Positions 47,528-57,905 of a stretch of 64,000 bases of DNA are shown here, piece after piece. Every line of letters begins with the position of its first letter. Position 1 is the first letter of the stretch. Origin of the DNA: Serratia nevei. GTDB lineage: Bacteria; Pseudomonadota; Gammaproteobacteria; Enterobacterales; Enterobacteriaceae. A model generated the notes under the pieces. The model saw nothing but the letters and a program-made list of their open reading frames with translations. It was not told where the DNA came from and searched no databases. The DNA lies in assembly GCF_024160145.1 (NCBI RefSeq), contig NZ_JAMYWQ010000009.1, positions 62,001 to 126,000 on the forward strand. The letters are read 5' to 3'. The translations under genes and the position numbers were made by a program.

Positions 47528-48583
47528 TTGAACGTCGCAACACAAGAAATTTTGTTAGAGCCCGCAGACAATAAGCGTTTGCTCAGCCTGTGCGGCCCGT
47601 TTGATGACAACATCAAGCAACTCGAGCGCCGATTGGGCATTGAAATCAATCGCCGCGACAACCGTTTCAAGCTGGTCGGCAAGAACCTGTGCGTGGTCGC
47701 CGCCGCCGATATCCTGCGCCATCTGTACGTGGATACCGCGCCGATTCGCGGCGTGATCCCGGATATCGACCCAGAGCAAATCCACCTGGCTATCAAAGAG
47801 AGCCGGGTGTTGGTACAGGTGGCCGACAGCGTGCCGGATTACGGCAAGGCGGTCACTATCAAAACCAAGCGCGGCATGGTGAAACCGCGTACGCCTAACC
47901 AGGCGCAGTACATCGCCAACATTCTCGATCACGACATCACCTTCGGCATCGGCCCGGCGGGCACCGGCAAAACCTACCTGGCGGTCGCCGCCGCGGTAGA
48001 TGCGCTGGAGCGCCAGGAAATTCGCCGCATTCTGCTGACCCGCCCTGCGGTCGAAGCCGGCGAAAAGCTGGGCTTCCTGCCCGGCGATCTGAGCCAGAAG
48101 GTCGATCCTTACCTGCGCCCGCTGTACGACGCCCTGTTCGAAATGCTGGGCTTCGAGCGCGTGGAGAAGCTCATCGAGCGCAACGTGATCGAAGTCGCGC
48201 CGCTGGCCTATATGCGCGGCCGTACGCTGAACGACGCCTTTATCATTCTGGATGAGAGCCAGAACACCACCATCGAACAGATGAAGATGTTCCTGACGCG
48301 CATCGGCTTCAACTCGAAGGCGGTTATCACCGGCGACGTCACCCAGATAGACCTGCCGCGCAACCAGAAATCCGGCCTGCGCCACGCGGTGGAAGTGCTG
48401 TCGGACGTGGAGGAGCTGAGCTTCAACTTCTTCCACAGCGAAGACGTGGTGCGCCACCCGGTGGTGGCCCGCGTAGTCATCGCCTATGAGGCCTGGGAAG
48501 CGGCCGAGCAGAAACGCAAAGACGCGATTGCCGAACAACGTAAGCGCGAGGCGCTCGCCGCCTCCGAGCAGGAGACACCATGA
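47528..48583 (+). CDS. ybeZ: PhoH-like ATPase YbeZ
   Basis: PhoH-family P-loop ATPase linked to RNA metabolism and thought to act with the RNase YbeY. It has 351 residues and starts with TTG at 47528 after an AGAGGAATAG ribosome-binding site; the start aligns with E. coli YbeZ ([22 protein letters not shown]). Walker A GPAGTGKT is at residues 142-149; the Walker B region is [10 protein letters not shown]. Its stop overlaps the ybeY ATG by four bases, so the pair is co-translated. Confidence 0.95.
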   Translation: MNVATQEILLEPADNKRLLSLCGPFDDNIKQLERRLGIEINRRDNRFKLVGKNLCVVAAADILRHLYVDTAPIRGVIPDIDPEQIHLAIKESRVLVQVADSVPDYGKAVTIKTKRGMVKPRTPNQAQYIANILDHDITFGIGPAGTGKTYLAVAAAVDALERQEIRRILLTRPAVEAGEKLGFLPGDLSQKVDPYLRPLYDALFEMLGFERVEKLIERNVIEVAPLAYMRGRTLNDAFIILDESQNTTIEQMKMFLTRIGFNSKAVITGDVTQIDLPRNQKSGLRHAVEVLSDVEELSFNFFHSEDVVRHPVVARVVIAYEAWEAAEQKRKDAIAEQRKREALAASEQETP

Positions 48584-49053
48584 GTCAGGTGATTTTGGAT
48601 CTGCAGATTGCCTGTGAAAGCAGCGAAGGCCTGCCGGATGAGGCCACCTTCCAGCGCTGGCTGGAAGGCGTGCTGCCGCAATTTCAGGAAGAGGCCGAGG
48701 TGACCGTGCGTCTGGTAGACGAAGCGGAAAGCCACGAGCTGAACCTGACCTACCGCGGCAAAGACAAGCCGACCAACGTACTCTCTTTCCCGTTCGAGGC
48801 CCCGCCGGGCATCGAGCTGCCGCTGCTCGGCGATCTGATCATCTGCCGCCAGGTGGTTGAGCAGGAAGCGATTGAGCAAGGCAAGGCGCTGGAGGCCCAC
48901 TGGGCGCATATGGTTGTCCACGGCAGTCTTCATCTGCTAGGGTATGACCACATCGAAGACGATGAAGCCGAAGAAATGGAGTCTTTGGAAACCGAAATCA
49001 TGCACGGACTGGGCTATCCTGATCCGTACCTGGCGGAAAAAGACCCCGTCTGA
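48580..49053 (+). CDS. ybeY: Endoribonuclease YbeY (rRNA maturation factor)
   Basis: Zinc-dependent RNase required for 3' maturation of 16S rRNA and ribosome quality control. It has 157 residues (E. coli 155). The metal-binding signature H-x3-H-x5-H is His114, His118 and His124 in [11 protein letters not shown], and the conserved Arg59 is in [16 protein letters not shown]. Overlap with ybeZ and the following ybeX and lnt reproduces the conserved ybeZYX-lnt order. Confidence 0.96.
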   Translation: MSQVILDLQIACESSEGLPDEATFQRWLEGVLPQFQEEAEVTVRLVDEAESHELNLTYRGKDKPTNVLSFPFEAPPGIELPLLGDLIICRQVVEQEAIEQGKALEAHWAHMVVHGSLHLLGYDHIEDDEAEEMESLETEIMHGLGYPDPYLAEKDPV

Positions 49054-49137
49054 CGTCAGCCGTTTACCTCACAGCCCCCTGCGGGGCTGTCGCTGACGCC
49101 CCTTAACTCTGACATGAGTGACAGTAACGAAAACGCC

Positions 49138-50016
49138 ATGAGCGACGACCATTCACAAAGCAATGACAGCCCCAGTCCCAAGAAGGGGTTCTTTACTCTT
49201 ATCCTTAACCAGCTGTTCCACGGCGAGCCCAAAAACCGTGGCGATCTGGTCGAGCTGATCCGTGATTCCGAACAAAACGACCTGATCGATCCCGATACCC
49301 GCGACATGCTGGAAGGCGTGATGGATATCGCCGAGCAGCGCGTGCGCGACATCATGATCCCCCGCTCCCAGATGGTGACGCTCAAGCGCAACCAGACGCT
49401 GGAAGAGTGCCTGGACGTGATTATCGACTCCGCCCACTCTCGCTTCCCGGTGATCAGCGAAGACAAAGATCACATCGAAGGCATCCTGATGGCCAAGGAT
49501 CTGCTGCCGTTCATGCGCGCAGACTCCGAGCCGTTCAGCATCGACAAGGTGCTGCGCACCGCGGTGGTGGTGCCGGAAAGCAAGCGCGTCGACCGGATGC
49601 TGAAAGAGTTCCGCTCCCAGCGCTATCACATGGCGATCGTCATTGACGAATTCGGCGGCGTATCCGGCCTGGTCACCATCGAAGACATTCTGGAACTGAT
49701 CGTCGGCGAGATCGAAGACGAATACGACGACGAAGACGATCTGGATATCCGCCAGCTCAGCCGCCACATGTACACCGTGCGCGCGCTGGCCCCGATCGAA
49801 GACTTCAACGAAGCCTTCGGCACCCATTTCAGCGACGACGAGGTCGATACCATCGGCGGCCTGGTGATGCAGGCCTTCGGCCACCTGCCGGCGCGCGGGG
49901 AAACCATTGAAATCGAAGGTTACCTATTTAAAGTTGCCATGGCCGACAGTCGACGTATTATCCAGGTTCATGTAAAAATTCCGGACGATTCTCCACCACC
50001 GAAACTGGAAGATTAA
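49138..50016 (+). CDS. ybeX: CorC/HlyC-type CBS-domain protein YbeX
   Basis: Cytoplasmic protein with two CBS domains (about residues 70-190) and a C-terminal CorC/HlyC transporter-associated domain, 292 residues. Historically linked to magnesium/cobalt efflux with CorA; recent work in E. coli ties YbeX to ribosome metabolism. An in-frame ATG eight codons upstream exists (49114), but 49138 gives [19 protein letters not shown] and the exact E. coli length. CBS stretches include ARF-type [20 protein letters not shown] and [20 protein letters not shown]. lnt begins eight bases after it. Confidence 0.93.
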   Translation: MSDDHSQSNDSPSPKKGFFTLILNQLFHGEPKNRGDLVELIRDSEQNDLIDPDTRDMLEGVMDIAEQRVRDIMIPRSQMVTLKRNQTLEECLDVIIDSAHSRFPVISEDKDHIEGILMAKDLLPFMRADSEPFSIDKVLRTAVVVPESKRVDRMLKEFRSQRYHMAIVIDEFGGVSGLVTIEDILELIVGEIEDEYDDEDDLDIRQLSRHMYTVRALAPIEDFNEAFGTHFSDDEVDTIGGLVMQAFGHLPARGETIEIEGYLFKVAMADSRRIIQVHVKIPDDSPPPKLED

Positions 50017-50023
50017 ATCCAAC

Positions 50024-51553
50024 ATGGCTAAAGCCTCATTACTTGAACGCCAGCGGGTTCGCGCCCTGCTGGCGCTGTTGTCAGGTGCCGGCGGGACGCT
50101 GGCGTTCTCGCCCTACGACTTCTGGCCCGCGGCCATCGTCTCCCTGTTCGGCCTGCTGGCCGTTACCCTCAATCGCACCACCAAACAGTCCGCCCTGCTC
50201 GGCTTTATCTGGGGCTTCGGGCTGTTCGGCACCGGCATCAACTGGGTGTATGTCAGCATCGCCGACTTCGGCGGCATGCCATTCGCCGTCAACGTCTTCC
50301 TGGTGGTGCTGCTCGCCGCTTACCTGTCGCTGTATACCGGGCTGTTCGCCGGGCTGCTGACGCGCCTGTGGCCGACCACCCGCTGGTGGCGGCTGGCCAT
50401 CGCCGCGCCGGCGCTGTGGCAGGTGACCGAATTCCTGCGCAGCTGGGTGCTGACCGGCTTCCCGTGGCTGCAGTTCGGCTACAGCCAGATCAACGGCCCG
50501 TTGAAGGGCATCGCGCCGCTGCTGGGCGTCGACGCCATCACCTTTGTGCTGATGGCCATCGCCGGCCTGCTGGTGTACGCCGTCAACCAGCGCCGCCTGT
50601 CGGCTGCCATCATCGCCGCCGCGCTGCTGCTGTTGCCGTGGCCGCTACGCCAGCTGCAGTGGTTTACGCCGCAGCCGGAGAAAGCGGTGAACGTCGCCAT
50701 GGTGCAAGGCAACATCGCCCAGTCGATGAAATGGGATCCGAAAGCGCTGGTCAGCACGCTGCAAACCTATCTGGACGAAACCCGCCCGTACGTGGGCAAG
50801 GCGCCGATCGTCATCTGGCCGGAGTCCGCCATCCCGGATTATGAAGCCAACCAAAACGGCTTCCTGACCATGATGGACGACCTGATGCGGGCGAAGAACA
50901 GCAGCCTGATCACCGGCATCGTCGACGTGCGTGCCACGCCGCAGGGCCAGCAGATCTACAACAGCGCCATCGTGCTCGGCGAACCGACGCCGTACAGCTA
51001 CCCGGCCAAGGATCGCTACAACAAGCACCACCTGGTGCCGTTCGGCGAGTTCGTGCCGCTGGAGACGCTGCTGCGGCCGTTGGCGCCGTTCTTCGACCTG
51101 CCGATGTCCTCCTTCAGCCGCGGCGACTACGTGCAGCCGCAGCTCAGCGTGCGCGGCTACAACCTGACGGCGGCCATCTGCTACGAAATCGTGCTGGGCC
51201 AGCAGGTGCGCGATAACTTCCGCCCGGACACCAATTTCCTGCTGACCATCTCCAACGATGCCTGGTTTGGCCACTCGATCGGCCCGTGGCAGCACTTCCA
51301 GATGGCGCGCATGCGGGCGCTGGAGCTGGGCCGGCCGTTGCTGCGCAGCACCAATAACGGCGTCACCGCCGCGGTGGACGCGAACGGCGAGGTGATCGCC
51401 GAGATCCCGCAGTTCACCCGCCAGGTGCTCGAAGTGAAGGTCACACCGACCACCGGCGTCACGCCTTACGCGCGCTTCGGCGCCACGCCGCTGTGGGTGA
51501 TCACCCTGCTGCTGGGCGGCTGGGCGCTGATGTTGGGCCTGCGCCGTAAATAG
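50024..51553 (+). CDS. lnt: Apolipoprotein N-acyltransferase
   Basis: Inner-membrane enzyme that adds the third acyl chain to the N-terminal cysteine of lipoproteins, using phospholipid. It has 509 residues (E. coli 512): about six membrane spans in the first 210 residues, a periplasmic nitrilase-like domain and one C-terminal span. The catalytic triad is Glu267 ([10 protein letters not shown]), Lys334 ([12 protein letters not shown]) and Cys386 ([10 protein letters not shown]). Substrates encoded in this window would include ChiQ and LptE. Confidence 0.97.
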   Translation: MAKASLLERQRVRALLALLSGAGGTLAFSPYDFWPAAIVSLFGLLAVTLNRTTKQSALLGFIWGFGLFGTGINWVYVSIADFGGMPFAVNVFLVVLLAAYLSLYTGLFAGLLTRLWPTTRWWRLAIAAPALWQVTEFLRSWVLTGFPWLQFGYSQINGPLKGIAPLLGVDAITFVLMAIAGLLVYAVNQRRLSAAIIAAALLLLPWPLRQLQWFTPQPEKAVNVAMVQGNIAQSMKWDPKALVSTLQTYLDETRPYVGKAPIVIWPESAIPDYEANQNGFLTMMDDLMRAKNSSLITGIVDVRATPQGQQIYNSAIVLGEPTPYSYPAKDRYNKHHLVPFGEFVPLETLLRPLAPFFDLPMSSFSRGDYVQPQLSVRGYNLTAAICYEIVLGQQVRDNFRPDTNFLLTISNDAWFGHSIGPWQHFQMARMRALELGRPLLRSTNNGVTAAVDANGEVIAEIPQFTRQVLEVKVTPTTGVTPYARFGATPLWVITLLLGGWALMLGLRRK

Positions 51554-51640
51554 TCCTCTTCGCCGGGGCGCGCCCGCCGCGCCCCGCGTTCCCGTCACTA
51601 TCCCCACCCTGGTCAGAAAAAGCCGTTAAATCAACGCGGC

Positions 51641-51655
51641 TGGCACACTCCTTGC
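51641..51655 (+). promoter_or_regulatory. Consensus sigma-54 (RpoN) promoter of gltIJKL
   Basis: TGGCACACTCCTTGC fits TGGCAC-N5-TTGC at every invariant position, with the GG (-24) and GC (-12) doublets correctly spaced; the flanking C before and T after also fit. It points towards gltI, about 290 bases upstream of the ATG. Confidence 0.75.
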
Positions 51656-51713
51656 TTTATCCACTGCGACATCGCGCGCCGGTTTACTTTTGCTGACGTT
51701 TTGTCGCACCTGC

Positions 51714-51779
51714 GCACATTTTGGGTGCATCGAACGCACCGCTCGGGTGCGTCGGCATTTTGTTGCATTGATTTGGTGC
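51714..51779 (+). promoter_or_regulatory. Tandem NtrC-like sites between the sigma-54 promoter and gltI
   Basis: Against the NtrC pattern GCACC-N5-GGTGC there is a perfect match at 51736-51750 (GCACCGCTCGGGTGC), a one-mismatch match at 51714-51728 (GCACATTTTGGGTGC) and a weaker one at 51765-51779. Centres of the first two are 22 bases apart, about two helical turns, as needed for co-operative binding. Unusually, they lie downstream of the -12 element. Confidence 0.55.
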
Positions 51780-51797
51780 GCGCGGCGTCTCAAAAAA

Positions 51798-51815
51798 TGA
51801 AACATTTTAGTTTCA
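51798..51815. repeat. Inverted repeat upstream of gltI
   Basis: TGAAAC-ATTTTA-GTTTCA is a perfect 6-bp inverted repeat with an AT-rich spacer, shaped like a dimeric regulator site. The protein is unknown. Confidence 0.5.
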
Positions 51816-51945
51816 AGGTATTCACAATCGGTTATTTTTTAACGGCGATCTGTTCTAAGACTATCTTTATAAACTGAGCAATAAATAGTCGATTTAACCT
51901 GACGCTCTTTAGTCAGAGCCACCACAACAGCAAAGGAGTTGGACC

Positions 51946-52842
51946 ATGCAAATGCGTAAATTGGCGTTATCGTTACTGCTGCTCGGTATGGCAGGTAGCG
52001 TGGCGCATGCGGAAGACCTGACCGGTACGCTGAAAAAAATCAAAGACAACGGCGTGATCGTTGTCGGCCACCGCGAATCGTCAGTGCCCTTTTCCTACTA
52101 CGACAACCAACAAAAAGTTGTGGGCTACTCTCAGGACTACTCCAACCAAATCGTTGAAGCTGTTAAGAAAAAGCTTAATGCACCGAATCTGCAGGTGAAA
52201 ATGCTGCCGATTACCTCGCAGAACCGCATCCCGCTGCTGCAAAACGGCACCTATGACTTCGAGTGCGGCTCCACCACCAATAACCTCGAGCGCCAAAAAC
52301 AGGCCGCCTTCTCCGACACCATTTTCGTGGTCGGTACCCGTCTGCTGGTGAAGAAAGGCTCCGACATCAAAGACTTTAAAGACCTGGCCGGCAAACCGGT
52401 AGTGGTCACCTCCGGCACCACCTCCGAAGTGCTGCTGAACAAACTGAACGACAGCGACAAAATGAACATGCGCATCATCAGCGCCAAAGACCACGGCGAC
52501 TCCTTCCGCACCCTAGAAAGCGGCCGCGCAGTGGCCTTCATGATGGACGACGCCCTGCTGGCGGGCGAGCGCGCCAAGGCCAAGAAGCCGGATCAGTGGG
52601 AAATCATCGGCACGCCGCAGTCGAAAGAAGCCTACGGCTGCATGCTGCGCAAAGACGATCCTGAGTTCAAAAAGCTGGTCGATGACACCATCGCCCAGGC
52701 GCAAACCTCCGGTGAAGCGGCCAAGTGGTTTGACAAATGGTTCAAGCAGCCTATTCCACCGAAAAACCTCAACATGAACTTCGAACTGTCGGACGACATG
52801 AAGCAGCTGTTCAAAGAGCCTAACGACAAAGCGTTGAACTAA
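51946..52842 (+). CDS. gltI: Glutamate/aspartate-binding periplasmic protein
   Basis: Solute-binding protein of the GltIJKL ABC importer, 298 residues. Signal peptide about residues 1-22 (MQMRKLALSLLLLGMAGSVAHA). The mature protein begins EDLTGTLKKIKDNG and shows the family ligand-binding stretches VGHRESSVPFSYYDN and GTYDFECGSTTNNLERQ, as well as RTLESGRAVAFMMDD. The ATG has an AAGGAG site. It is separated from gltJ by 213 bases containing a hairpin, which lets gltI be made in excess over the membrane components. Confidence 0.96.
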   Translation: MQMRKLALSLLLLGMAGSVAHAEDLTGTLKKIKDNGVIVVGHRESSVPFSYYDNQQKVVGYSQDYSNQIVEAVKKKLNAPNLQVKMLPITSQNRIPLLQNGTYDFECGSTTNNLERQKQAAFSDTIFVVGTRLLVKKGSDIKDFKDLAGKPVVVTSGTTSEVLLNKLNDSDKMNMRIISAKDHGDSFRTLESGRAVAFMMDDALLAGERAKAKKPDQWEIIGTPQSKEAYGCMLRKDDPEFKKLVDDTIAQAQTSGEAAKWFDKWFKQPIPPKNLNMNFELSDDMKQLFKEPNDKALN

Positions 52843-52906
52843 ATAGAACAAAAGCCGGGGCGGCCGCCAGGCCAAACCGGCCCAGTTGATGACTGGGACA
52901 GACAGG

Positions 52907-52937
52907 AATGAGGGTGGCCGTTCCCCGCCCTCATTTT
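52907..52937 (+). terminator. Partial terminator hairpin in the gltI-gltJ spacer (SroC position)
   Basis: AATGAGGG/CCCTCATT forms an 8-bp stem followed by four T residues. In E. coli and Salmonella the sRNA SroC, a sponge for GcvB, is released from exactly this spacer, so this hairpin may form its 3' end. I could not confirm SroC identity by sequence. Confidence 0.5.
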
Positions 52938-53055
52938 CCCCAACGCGCATCACCGACATCCGCACACAACAAGCCAGCCAGACTGGCCGCGCGGCGATCG
53001 GCGCTCAGCAGGTCATCAATCTTCGGCGCTCTGCGCCCGTTTACCGGAGTTTGTT

Positions 53056-53796
53056 ATGTCAATAGATTGGAACTGGGGTATCTTCCTGCAGCAGGCCCCG
53101 TTTGGGAACACCACTTACCTCGGCTGGATCTGGTCCGGCTTTCAGGTCACGGTGGCCCTCTCCGTCTGTGCATGGATTATCGCTTTCTTCGTCGGTTCGC
53201 TGTTCGGTATCTTGCGTACCGTACCCAACCGCTTTCTTTCCGCCCTCGGCACCTGTTACGTCGAACTGTTCCGCAACGTGCCGCTGATCGTGCAATTCTT
53301 TACCTGGTATCTGGTGATCCCCGAGCTGTTGCCGGCCAATATCGGCACCTGGTTTAAAAGCGAGCTGGATCCCAACGTGCAGTTCTTCGTCTCCTCCATG
53401 CTCTGTCTGGGGCTGTTTACCGCCGCCCGCGTCTGCGAGCAGGTGCGCGCCGCCATCCAGTCCCTGCCGCGCGGCCAGAAAGCCGCCGGGCTGGCGATGG
53501 GCCTGACGCTGCCGCAAACCTACCGCTACGTGCTGCTGCCGAACGCCTACCGGGTGATCGTGCCGCCGATGACCTCGGAAATGCTCAACCTGGTCAAAAA
53601 CTCCGCCATCGCCTCCACCATCGGGCTGGTGGACATGGCCGCGCAGGCCGGCAAGCTGTTGGATTACTCCGCACACGCCTATGAATCCTTTACCGCCATC
53701 ACGCTGGCTTATATCGGCATCAACGCCGTTATCATGCTGTTGATGCGTCTGGTCGAAAAGAAAGTGCAGTTGCCTGGCAACCTGGGGAGTAAATAA
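53056..53796 (+). CDS. gltJ: Glutamate/aspartate ABC transporter permease GltJ
   Basis: Inner-membrane permease, 246 residues, about five or six spans (HisMQ type). The ATP-binding-protein docking loop is [24 protein letters not shown], an EAA-type motif around residues 140-165. The N-terminal [17 protein letters not shown] aligns with E. coli GltJ. Its stop overlaps the gltK ATG by one base. With GltK it forms the channel for glutamate and aspartate. Confidence 0.97.
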   Translation: MSIDWNWGIFLQQAPFGNTTYLGWIWSGFQVTVALSVCAWIIAFFVGSLFGILRTVPNRFLSALGTCYVELFRNVPLIVQFFTWYLVIPELLPANIGTWFKSELDPNVQFFVSSMLCLGLFTAARVCEQVRAAIQSLPRGQKAAGLAMGLTLPQTYRYVLLPNAYRVIVPPMTSEMLNLVKNSAIASTIGLVDMAAQAGKLLDYSAHAYESFTAITLAYIGINAVIMLLMRLVEKKVQLPGNLGSK

Positions 53797-54470
53797 TGTA
53801 CGAATTTGACTGGGCGTCGATCGTCCCAAGCTTCCCGTTTCTGTTACAGGGCATGGCGATCACGCTGAAGATCACCGTGACCGCCATCGTGGTCGGCATT
53901 CTGTGGGGCACCGTGCTGGCGGTGATGCGTCTGTCGCCGTTCAAACCGATCAGCTGGTTCGCCACCCTGTACGTCAACCTGTTCCGCTCGGTGCCGCTGG
54001 TGATGGTGCTGCTGTGGTTCTATCTGGTGGTTCCAAGCTTATTACAACAGGTTCTAGGCTTATCACCGAAAACCGATATTCGCCTGATCTCGGCTATGGT
54101 AGCCTTTTCCCTGTTTGAAGCGGCCTATTACTCGGAAATCATCCGCGCCGGCATTATCAGCATCTCGCGCGGCCAATCCTCCGCCGCGTTGGCGCTGGGC
54201 ATGACCCACTGGCAATCCATGCGGCTGGTGATCCTGCCGCAGGCGTTCCGCGCCATGGTGCCGCTGCTGCTGACCCAGGGCATCGTCCTGTTCCAGGATA
54301 CCTCGCTGGTTTACGTACTGAGCCTGGCCGACTTCTTCCGCACCGCGTCGACCATCGGCGAACGCGACGGCACCCAGGTTGAAATGATCCTGTTCGCCGG
54401 CTTTGTCTATTTTGTTATCAGCCTTGCCGCCTCGGCGCTGGTAAGCTATTTGAAGAAAAGGACTGTTTGA
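53796..54470 (+). CDS. gltK: Glutamate/aspartate ABC transporter permease GltK
   Basis: Second permease of the importer, 224 residues, about five spans. The EAA-type loop is [25 protein letters not shown] (around residues 128-152). Begins [16 protein letters not shown]. Start and stop each overlap the neighbouring genes (TAATG-type with gltJ, TGATG with gltL), showing tight translational coupling. Confidence 0.97.
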   Translation: MYEFDWASIVPSFPFLLQGMAITLKITVTAIVVGILWGTVLAVMRLSPFKPISWFATLYVNLFRSVPLVMVLLWFYLVVPSLLQQVLGLSPKTDIRLISAMVAFSLFEAAYYSEIIRAGIISISRGQSSAALALGMTHWQSMRLVILPQAFRAMVPLLLTQGIVLFQDTSLVYVLSLADFFRTASTIGERDGTQVEMILFAGFVYFVISLAASALVSYLKKRTV

Positions 54471-55195
54471 TGATATCCCTGAAAAATGTTTCTAAGTGGT
54501 ACGGTCACTTTCAGGTGTTGACCGATTGCACCACCGAAGTGAAAAAAGGCGAAGTGGTCGTCGTCTGCGGTCCTTCAGGCTCCGGCAAGTCTACCCTGAT
54601 CAAAACCGTCAACGGCCTCGAGCCGATCCAGCAGGGCGACATCCTGGTGAACGGCACGCCGGTCAACGACAAGAAAACCAACCTGGCGCAGCTGCGTTCC
54701 AAGGTCGGCATGGTGTTCCAACACTTTGAGCTGTTCCCGCACCTGTCTATCATCGACAACCTGACGCTGGCACAGGTGAAAGTGCTCAAGCGCGACAAGG
54801 CCGCCTCGCGCGAGAAGGGCCTGAAGCTGCTGGAGCGCGTCGGCCTCTCCGCCCATGCCAACAAGTTCCCCGGTCAGCTGTCCGGCGGCCAGCAGCAGCG
54901 CGTCGCCATCGCCCGCGCGCTGTGCATGGATCCGATCGCCATGCTGTTCGATGAACCGACTTCGGCGCTCGATCCGGAAATGATCAACGAAGTGCTGGAC
55001 GTGATGGTCGAGCTGGCGAATGAAGGCATGACCATGATGGTGGTGACCCACGAAATGGGCTTCGCCCGTAAGGTGGCGAATCGGGTGATCTTCATGGACG
55101 AAGGCAAAATCGTCGAAGACCGCAACAAAGACGATTTCTTCAACAACCCCGAGTCCGATCGCGCCAAGGACTTCCTGGCCAAGATCCTGCACTAA
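54470..55195 (+). CDS. gltL: Glutamate/aspartate ABC transporter ATP-binding protein GltL
   Basis: Cytoplasmic ATPase of the importer, 241 residues from the ATG at 54470 (a TTG one codon earlier is unnecessary). Walker A is GPSGSGKS (residues 34-41), the signature is [15 protein letters not shown], Walker B is [14 protein letters not shown] and the switch His is in VVTHEMGFA. Nearly identical to E. coli GltL. A GC hairpin (55207-55228) follows. Confidence 0.97.
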   Translation: MISLKNVSKWYGHFQVLTDCTTEVKKGEVVVVCGPSGSGKSTLIKTVNGLEPIQQGDILVNGTPVNDKKTNLAQLRSKVGMVFQHFELFPHLSIIDNLTLAQVKVLKRDKAASREKGLKLLERVGLSAHANKFPGQLSGGQQQRVAIARALCMDPIAMLFDEPTSALDPEMINEVLDVMVELANEGMTMMVVTHEMGFARKVANRVIFMDEGKIVEDRNKDDFFNNPESDRAKDFLAKILH

Positions 55196-55206
55196 ATGCC
55201 CCATCC

Positions 55207-55228
55207 ATGCGCCCCGTCAGGGGCGCAT
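55207..55228 (+). terminator. Hairpin after gltL
   Basis: ATGCGCCCC-GTCA-GGGGCGCAT is a perfect 9-bp stem, 12 bases after the gltL stop. Only a pyrimidine-rich CCTCTCT follows in place of a T-run, so termination may be partial. Confidence 0.6.
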
Positions 55229-55310
55229 CCTCTCTCCCGGCACTAAAAGCGCTTGTGTCTCCCCGGTTTTGAGCCGATGCTCGCAGCATAACAAACAGAG
55301 GAGAAAGAAC

Positions 55311-56243
55311 ATGCCCCGCCCTATTATCATCGATTGCGATCCCGGCCTCGACGACGCCATCGCGCTGGCCATGGCGCTGCGTTCGCCGGAGCTGGACGTC
55401 AAAGCCATCACCACTTCCGCCGGCAACCAGACGCCGGAGAAAACCCTGCATAACGCGCTGGGCCTGTTGACCCTGATGCAGCGCGAGGACATTCCGGTCG
55501 CCGCCGGCGCCGGTGGCCCGCTGATGCGCGAACTGGTGATCGCCGAGCATGTCCACGGCAAAACCGGCATGGGCAACACCCACCTGCCAACGCCGACAAT
55601 CAAACCCGATCCCCGCGGCGCCGTCGAGCTGATCGCCGACCTGCTGCGCGCCAGCCCGCAGCCAATGACCCTGGTGGTGACCGGCCCGATGACCAACATC
55701 GCCCTGCTGCTGGCCCAGTATGCCGAGCTGAAAAGCCGCATCGAACGCATCGTATTTATGGGCGGCGGCATGAACGCCGGCAATACCACGCCGGTCGCGG
55801 AGTTCAACATCTTCGTCGATCCCGAAGCCGCCGAAATGGTGCTGAAATCTGGCGTACCGCTGACCATGGCCGGGCTGAACGTCACCCATCAGGCGCTGGT
55901 GTTGCCACAGGATATCGAGCGCATTCGCCAGATAGACAACCCGGTCGCCCAGGCGGTCGCGGAGATGCTCGATTTTTACCTGCCGCTGTACCTCAGCCAT
56001 CCGCGCGGCCTGCCCGGCGCGGCAATGCACGATCCCTGCACCATCGCCTGGCTGCTGGCACCGCAGCTGTTCACCGGCGTAGAGCGCTGGGTCGGAGTGG
56101 AAACCAAAGGGGAATACACCGTCGGCATGACGGTGGTGGACTATTTCCAGCAAACCGGCAACGCGGCCAACGTGGAAGTGCTGACCGGCATCAACCGCGA
56201 AGGCTTTATCGATCTGCTGGCCGAGCGCGTAGCGCGTTATTGA
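55311..56243 (+). CDS. rihA: Pyrimidine-specific ribonucleoside hydrolase RihA
   Basis: Cleaves cytidine and uridine to base and ribose (nucleoside salvage), cytoplasmic. It has 310 residues from the ATG at 55311 (GAGGAGA ribosome-binding site). The calcium-binding N-terminal motif is [12 protein letters not shown]; here Leu replaces the more usual His/Ile of DPG(H/I)DD, which is tolerated in the family. Other motifs: [31 protein letters not shown] and the catalytic His in [11 protein letters not shown]. Position after gltL is as in E. coli. A GC hairpin follows (56251-56268). Confidence 0.93.
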   Translation: MPRPIIIDCDPGLDDAIALAMALRSPELDVKAITTSAGNQTPEKTLHNALGLLTLMQREDIPVAAGAGGPLMRELVIAEHVHGKTGMGNTHLPTPTIKPDPRGAVELIADLLRASPQPMTLVVTGPMTNIALLLAQYAELKSRIERIVFMGGGMNAGNTTPVAEFNIFVDPEAAEMVLKSGVPLTMAGLNVTHQALVLPQDIERIRQIDNPVAQAVAEMLDFYLPLYLSHPRGLPGAAMHDPCTIAWLLAPQLFTGVERWVGVETKGEYTVGMTVVDYFQQTGNAANVEVLTGINREGFIDLLAERVARY

Positions 56244-56250
56244 TCCCATC

Positions 56251-56268
56251 GGGGCGCGCTCGCGCCCC
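56251..56268 (+). terminator. Hairpin terminator of rihA
   Basis: GGGGCGC-GCTC-GCGCCCC seven bases after the stop, with a T6 run ten bases further on. Confidence 0.6.
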
Positions 56269-56370
56269 TCATTCAAGTTTTTTGATTTAACTCAGCGAAT
56301 TTTTGCGCTATCACTGTTCCTGGCTTGCCTCTACCATGCGTTTACACCGACTGACATCGTTACCGATTAG

Positions 56371-57096
<726 letters not shown>

Positions 57097-57136
57097 ACGC
57101 CAGCCTTAGCGTTCCCCGCCCTGGCGGGGAGCATCA

Positions 57137-57619
57137 TCAAGGTTCAAACGGCCGGCGCTGGAACTGGTCGTGACCGCATTTCGGGCAGAGCGGCAACACC
57201 TCCGGCGTGTAGAACGCCAGGTGGTAGTGGCACTGCTCGCACACCAGATTGCCCAGCCCCACCACTTCACCGCTGTGGTAAACGCCGTGGTGGCTGACAT
57301 CCTTGAACACCTCGCGCCACTCCAACTGGGTTTTGTCGGTGATATCCGCCAGCTCCTGCCACAGGCTCTCTTTGATCACCCGCATAAACACGCTGTCGGT
57401 AAACTCGTCCCGGCTCTCCTGGTAGCTGCGAGCGAACTCTTCCAGATCGCGCCGCACCGCCTGCGTCACCTGCCGCACCTCGTCGCGGGTCAGATCTTCG
57501 GCCTCGTTCAACCGCCGCTCCGCGCTGGCCACCAGTGCGTCGATATCGCGTTCGCCGTCTTTCAGACGTTCGGTCAGCGATGCCACCAATTCGCGGTAAT
57601 ACTGAGCAACCTTGTTCAT
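57137..57619 (-). CDS. ybeL: Zinc-ribbon protein YbeL (DUF1451)
   Basis: A 160-residue cytoplasmic protein: a long charged helical region (about 1-100, coiled-coil-like, LTERLKDGERDIDALVASAE) and a C-terminal zinc ribbon with Cys127, Cys130, Cys145 and Cys148. It matches E. coli YbeL in length and sequence; function is unknown. It converges with azoR across a CCCCGCC/GGCGGGG hairpin (about 57114-57129) and is divergent from leuS, as in E. coli. Confidence 0.93.
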   Translation of the reverse strand: MNKVAQYYRELVASLTERLKDGERDIDALVASAERRLNEAEDLTRDEVRQVTQAVRRDLEEFARSYQESRDEFTDSVFMRVIKESLWQELADITDKTQLEWREVFKDVSHHGVYHSGEVVGLGNLVCEQCHYHLAFYTPEVLPLCPKCGHDQFQRRPFEP

Positions 57620-57719
57620 AGACTCTCCTCGATTAAACGCTGCGCCGGACTTGGCTGTAGGGTTACCCCTAAGCTACTTGTTCTTATTTTAGCCGTAAAT
57701 GACTGATGTCACTTGGCAA

Positions 57720-57767
57720 GACGCGGGATCCGCAGGTTGTGAGCCGCGTCATGGCGGCGTTTTTTTT
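57720..57767 (+). promoter_or_regulatory. Overlapping alternative hairpins with a T8 run upstream of leuS
   Basis: GACGCGG (57720-57726) can pair with CCGCGTC (57744-57750). A second stem GCCGC (57743-57747) with GCGGC (57754-57758), followed by G and eight T residues, uses the same bases, so only one can form. This looks like an anti-terminator/terminator pair or the end of a short plus-strand transcript. I found no leucine-rich leader peptide. Confidence 0.4.
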
Positions 57768-57796
57768 AAATGCGCCGAGGCGGGCGCTTGGAGTTG

Positions 57797-57825
57797 TTGC
57801 CGGGAGGTCTTATCAGCTATGCTAT
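57797..57825 (+). promoter_or_regulatory. Possible leuS promoter
   Basis: TTGCCG, a 17-base spacer and TGCTAT, about 80 bases upstream of the leuS ATG. The -10 match is modest. Confidence 0.35.
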
Positions 57826-57905
57826 GCGGATCTACGAATACTATATGTTCATTGCGTTGCCTCTGCCCGGGGCAACGGTTTACACCTACAGGACCACCGG
57901 CCGCC

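Larger units (their letters stand above)
51554..51945 (+). other. lnt-gltI intergenic region
   Basis: A 392-base gap. It starts with a GC hairpin after lnt (GGGGCGCG at 51565-51572 paired with CGCGCCCC at 51578-51585), then a consensus sigma-54 promoter (51641-51655), two or three NtrC-like sites (51714-51779) and an inverted repeat (51798-51815). The last 130 bases are AT-rich and may hold an additional sigma-70 promoter. No ORF. Confidence 0.7.
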
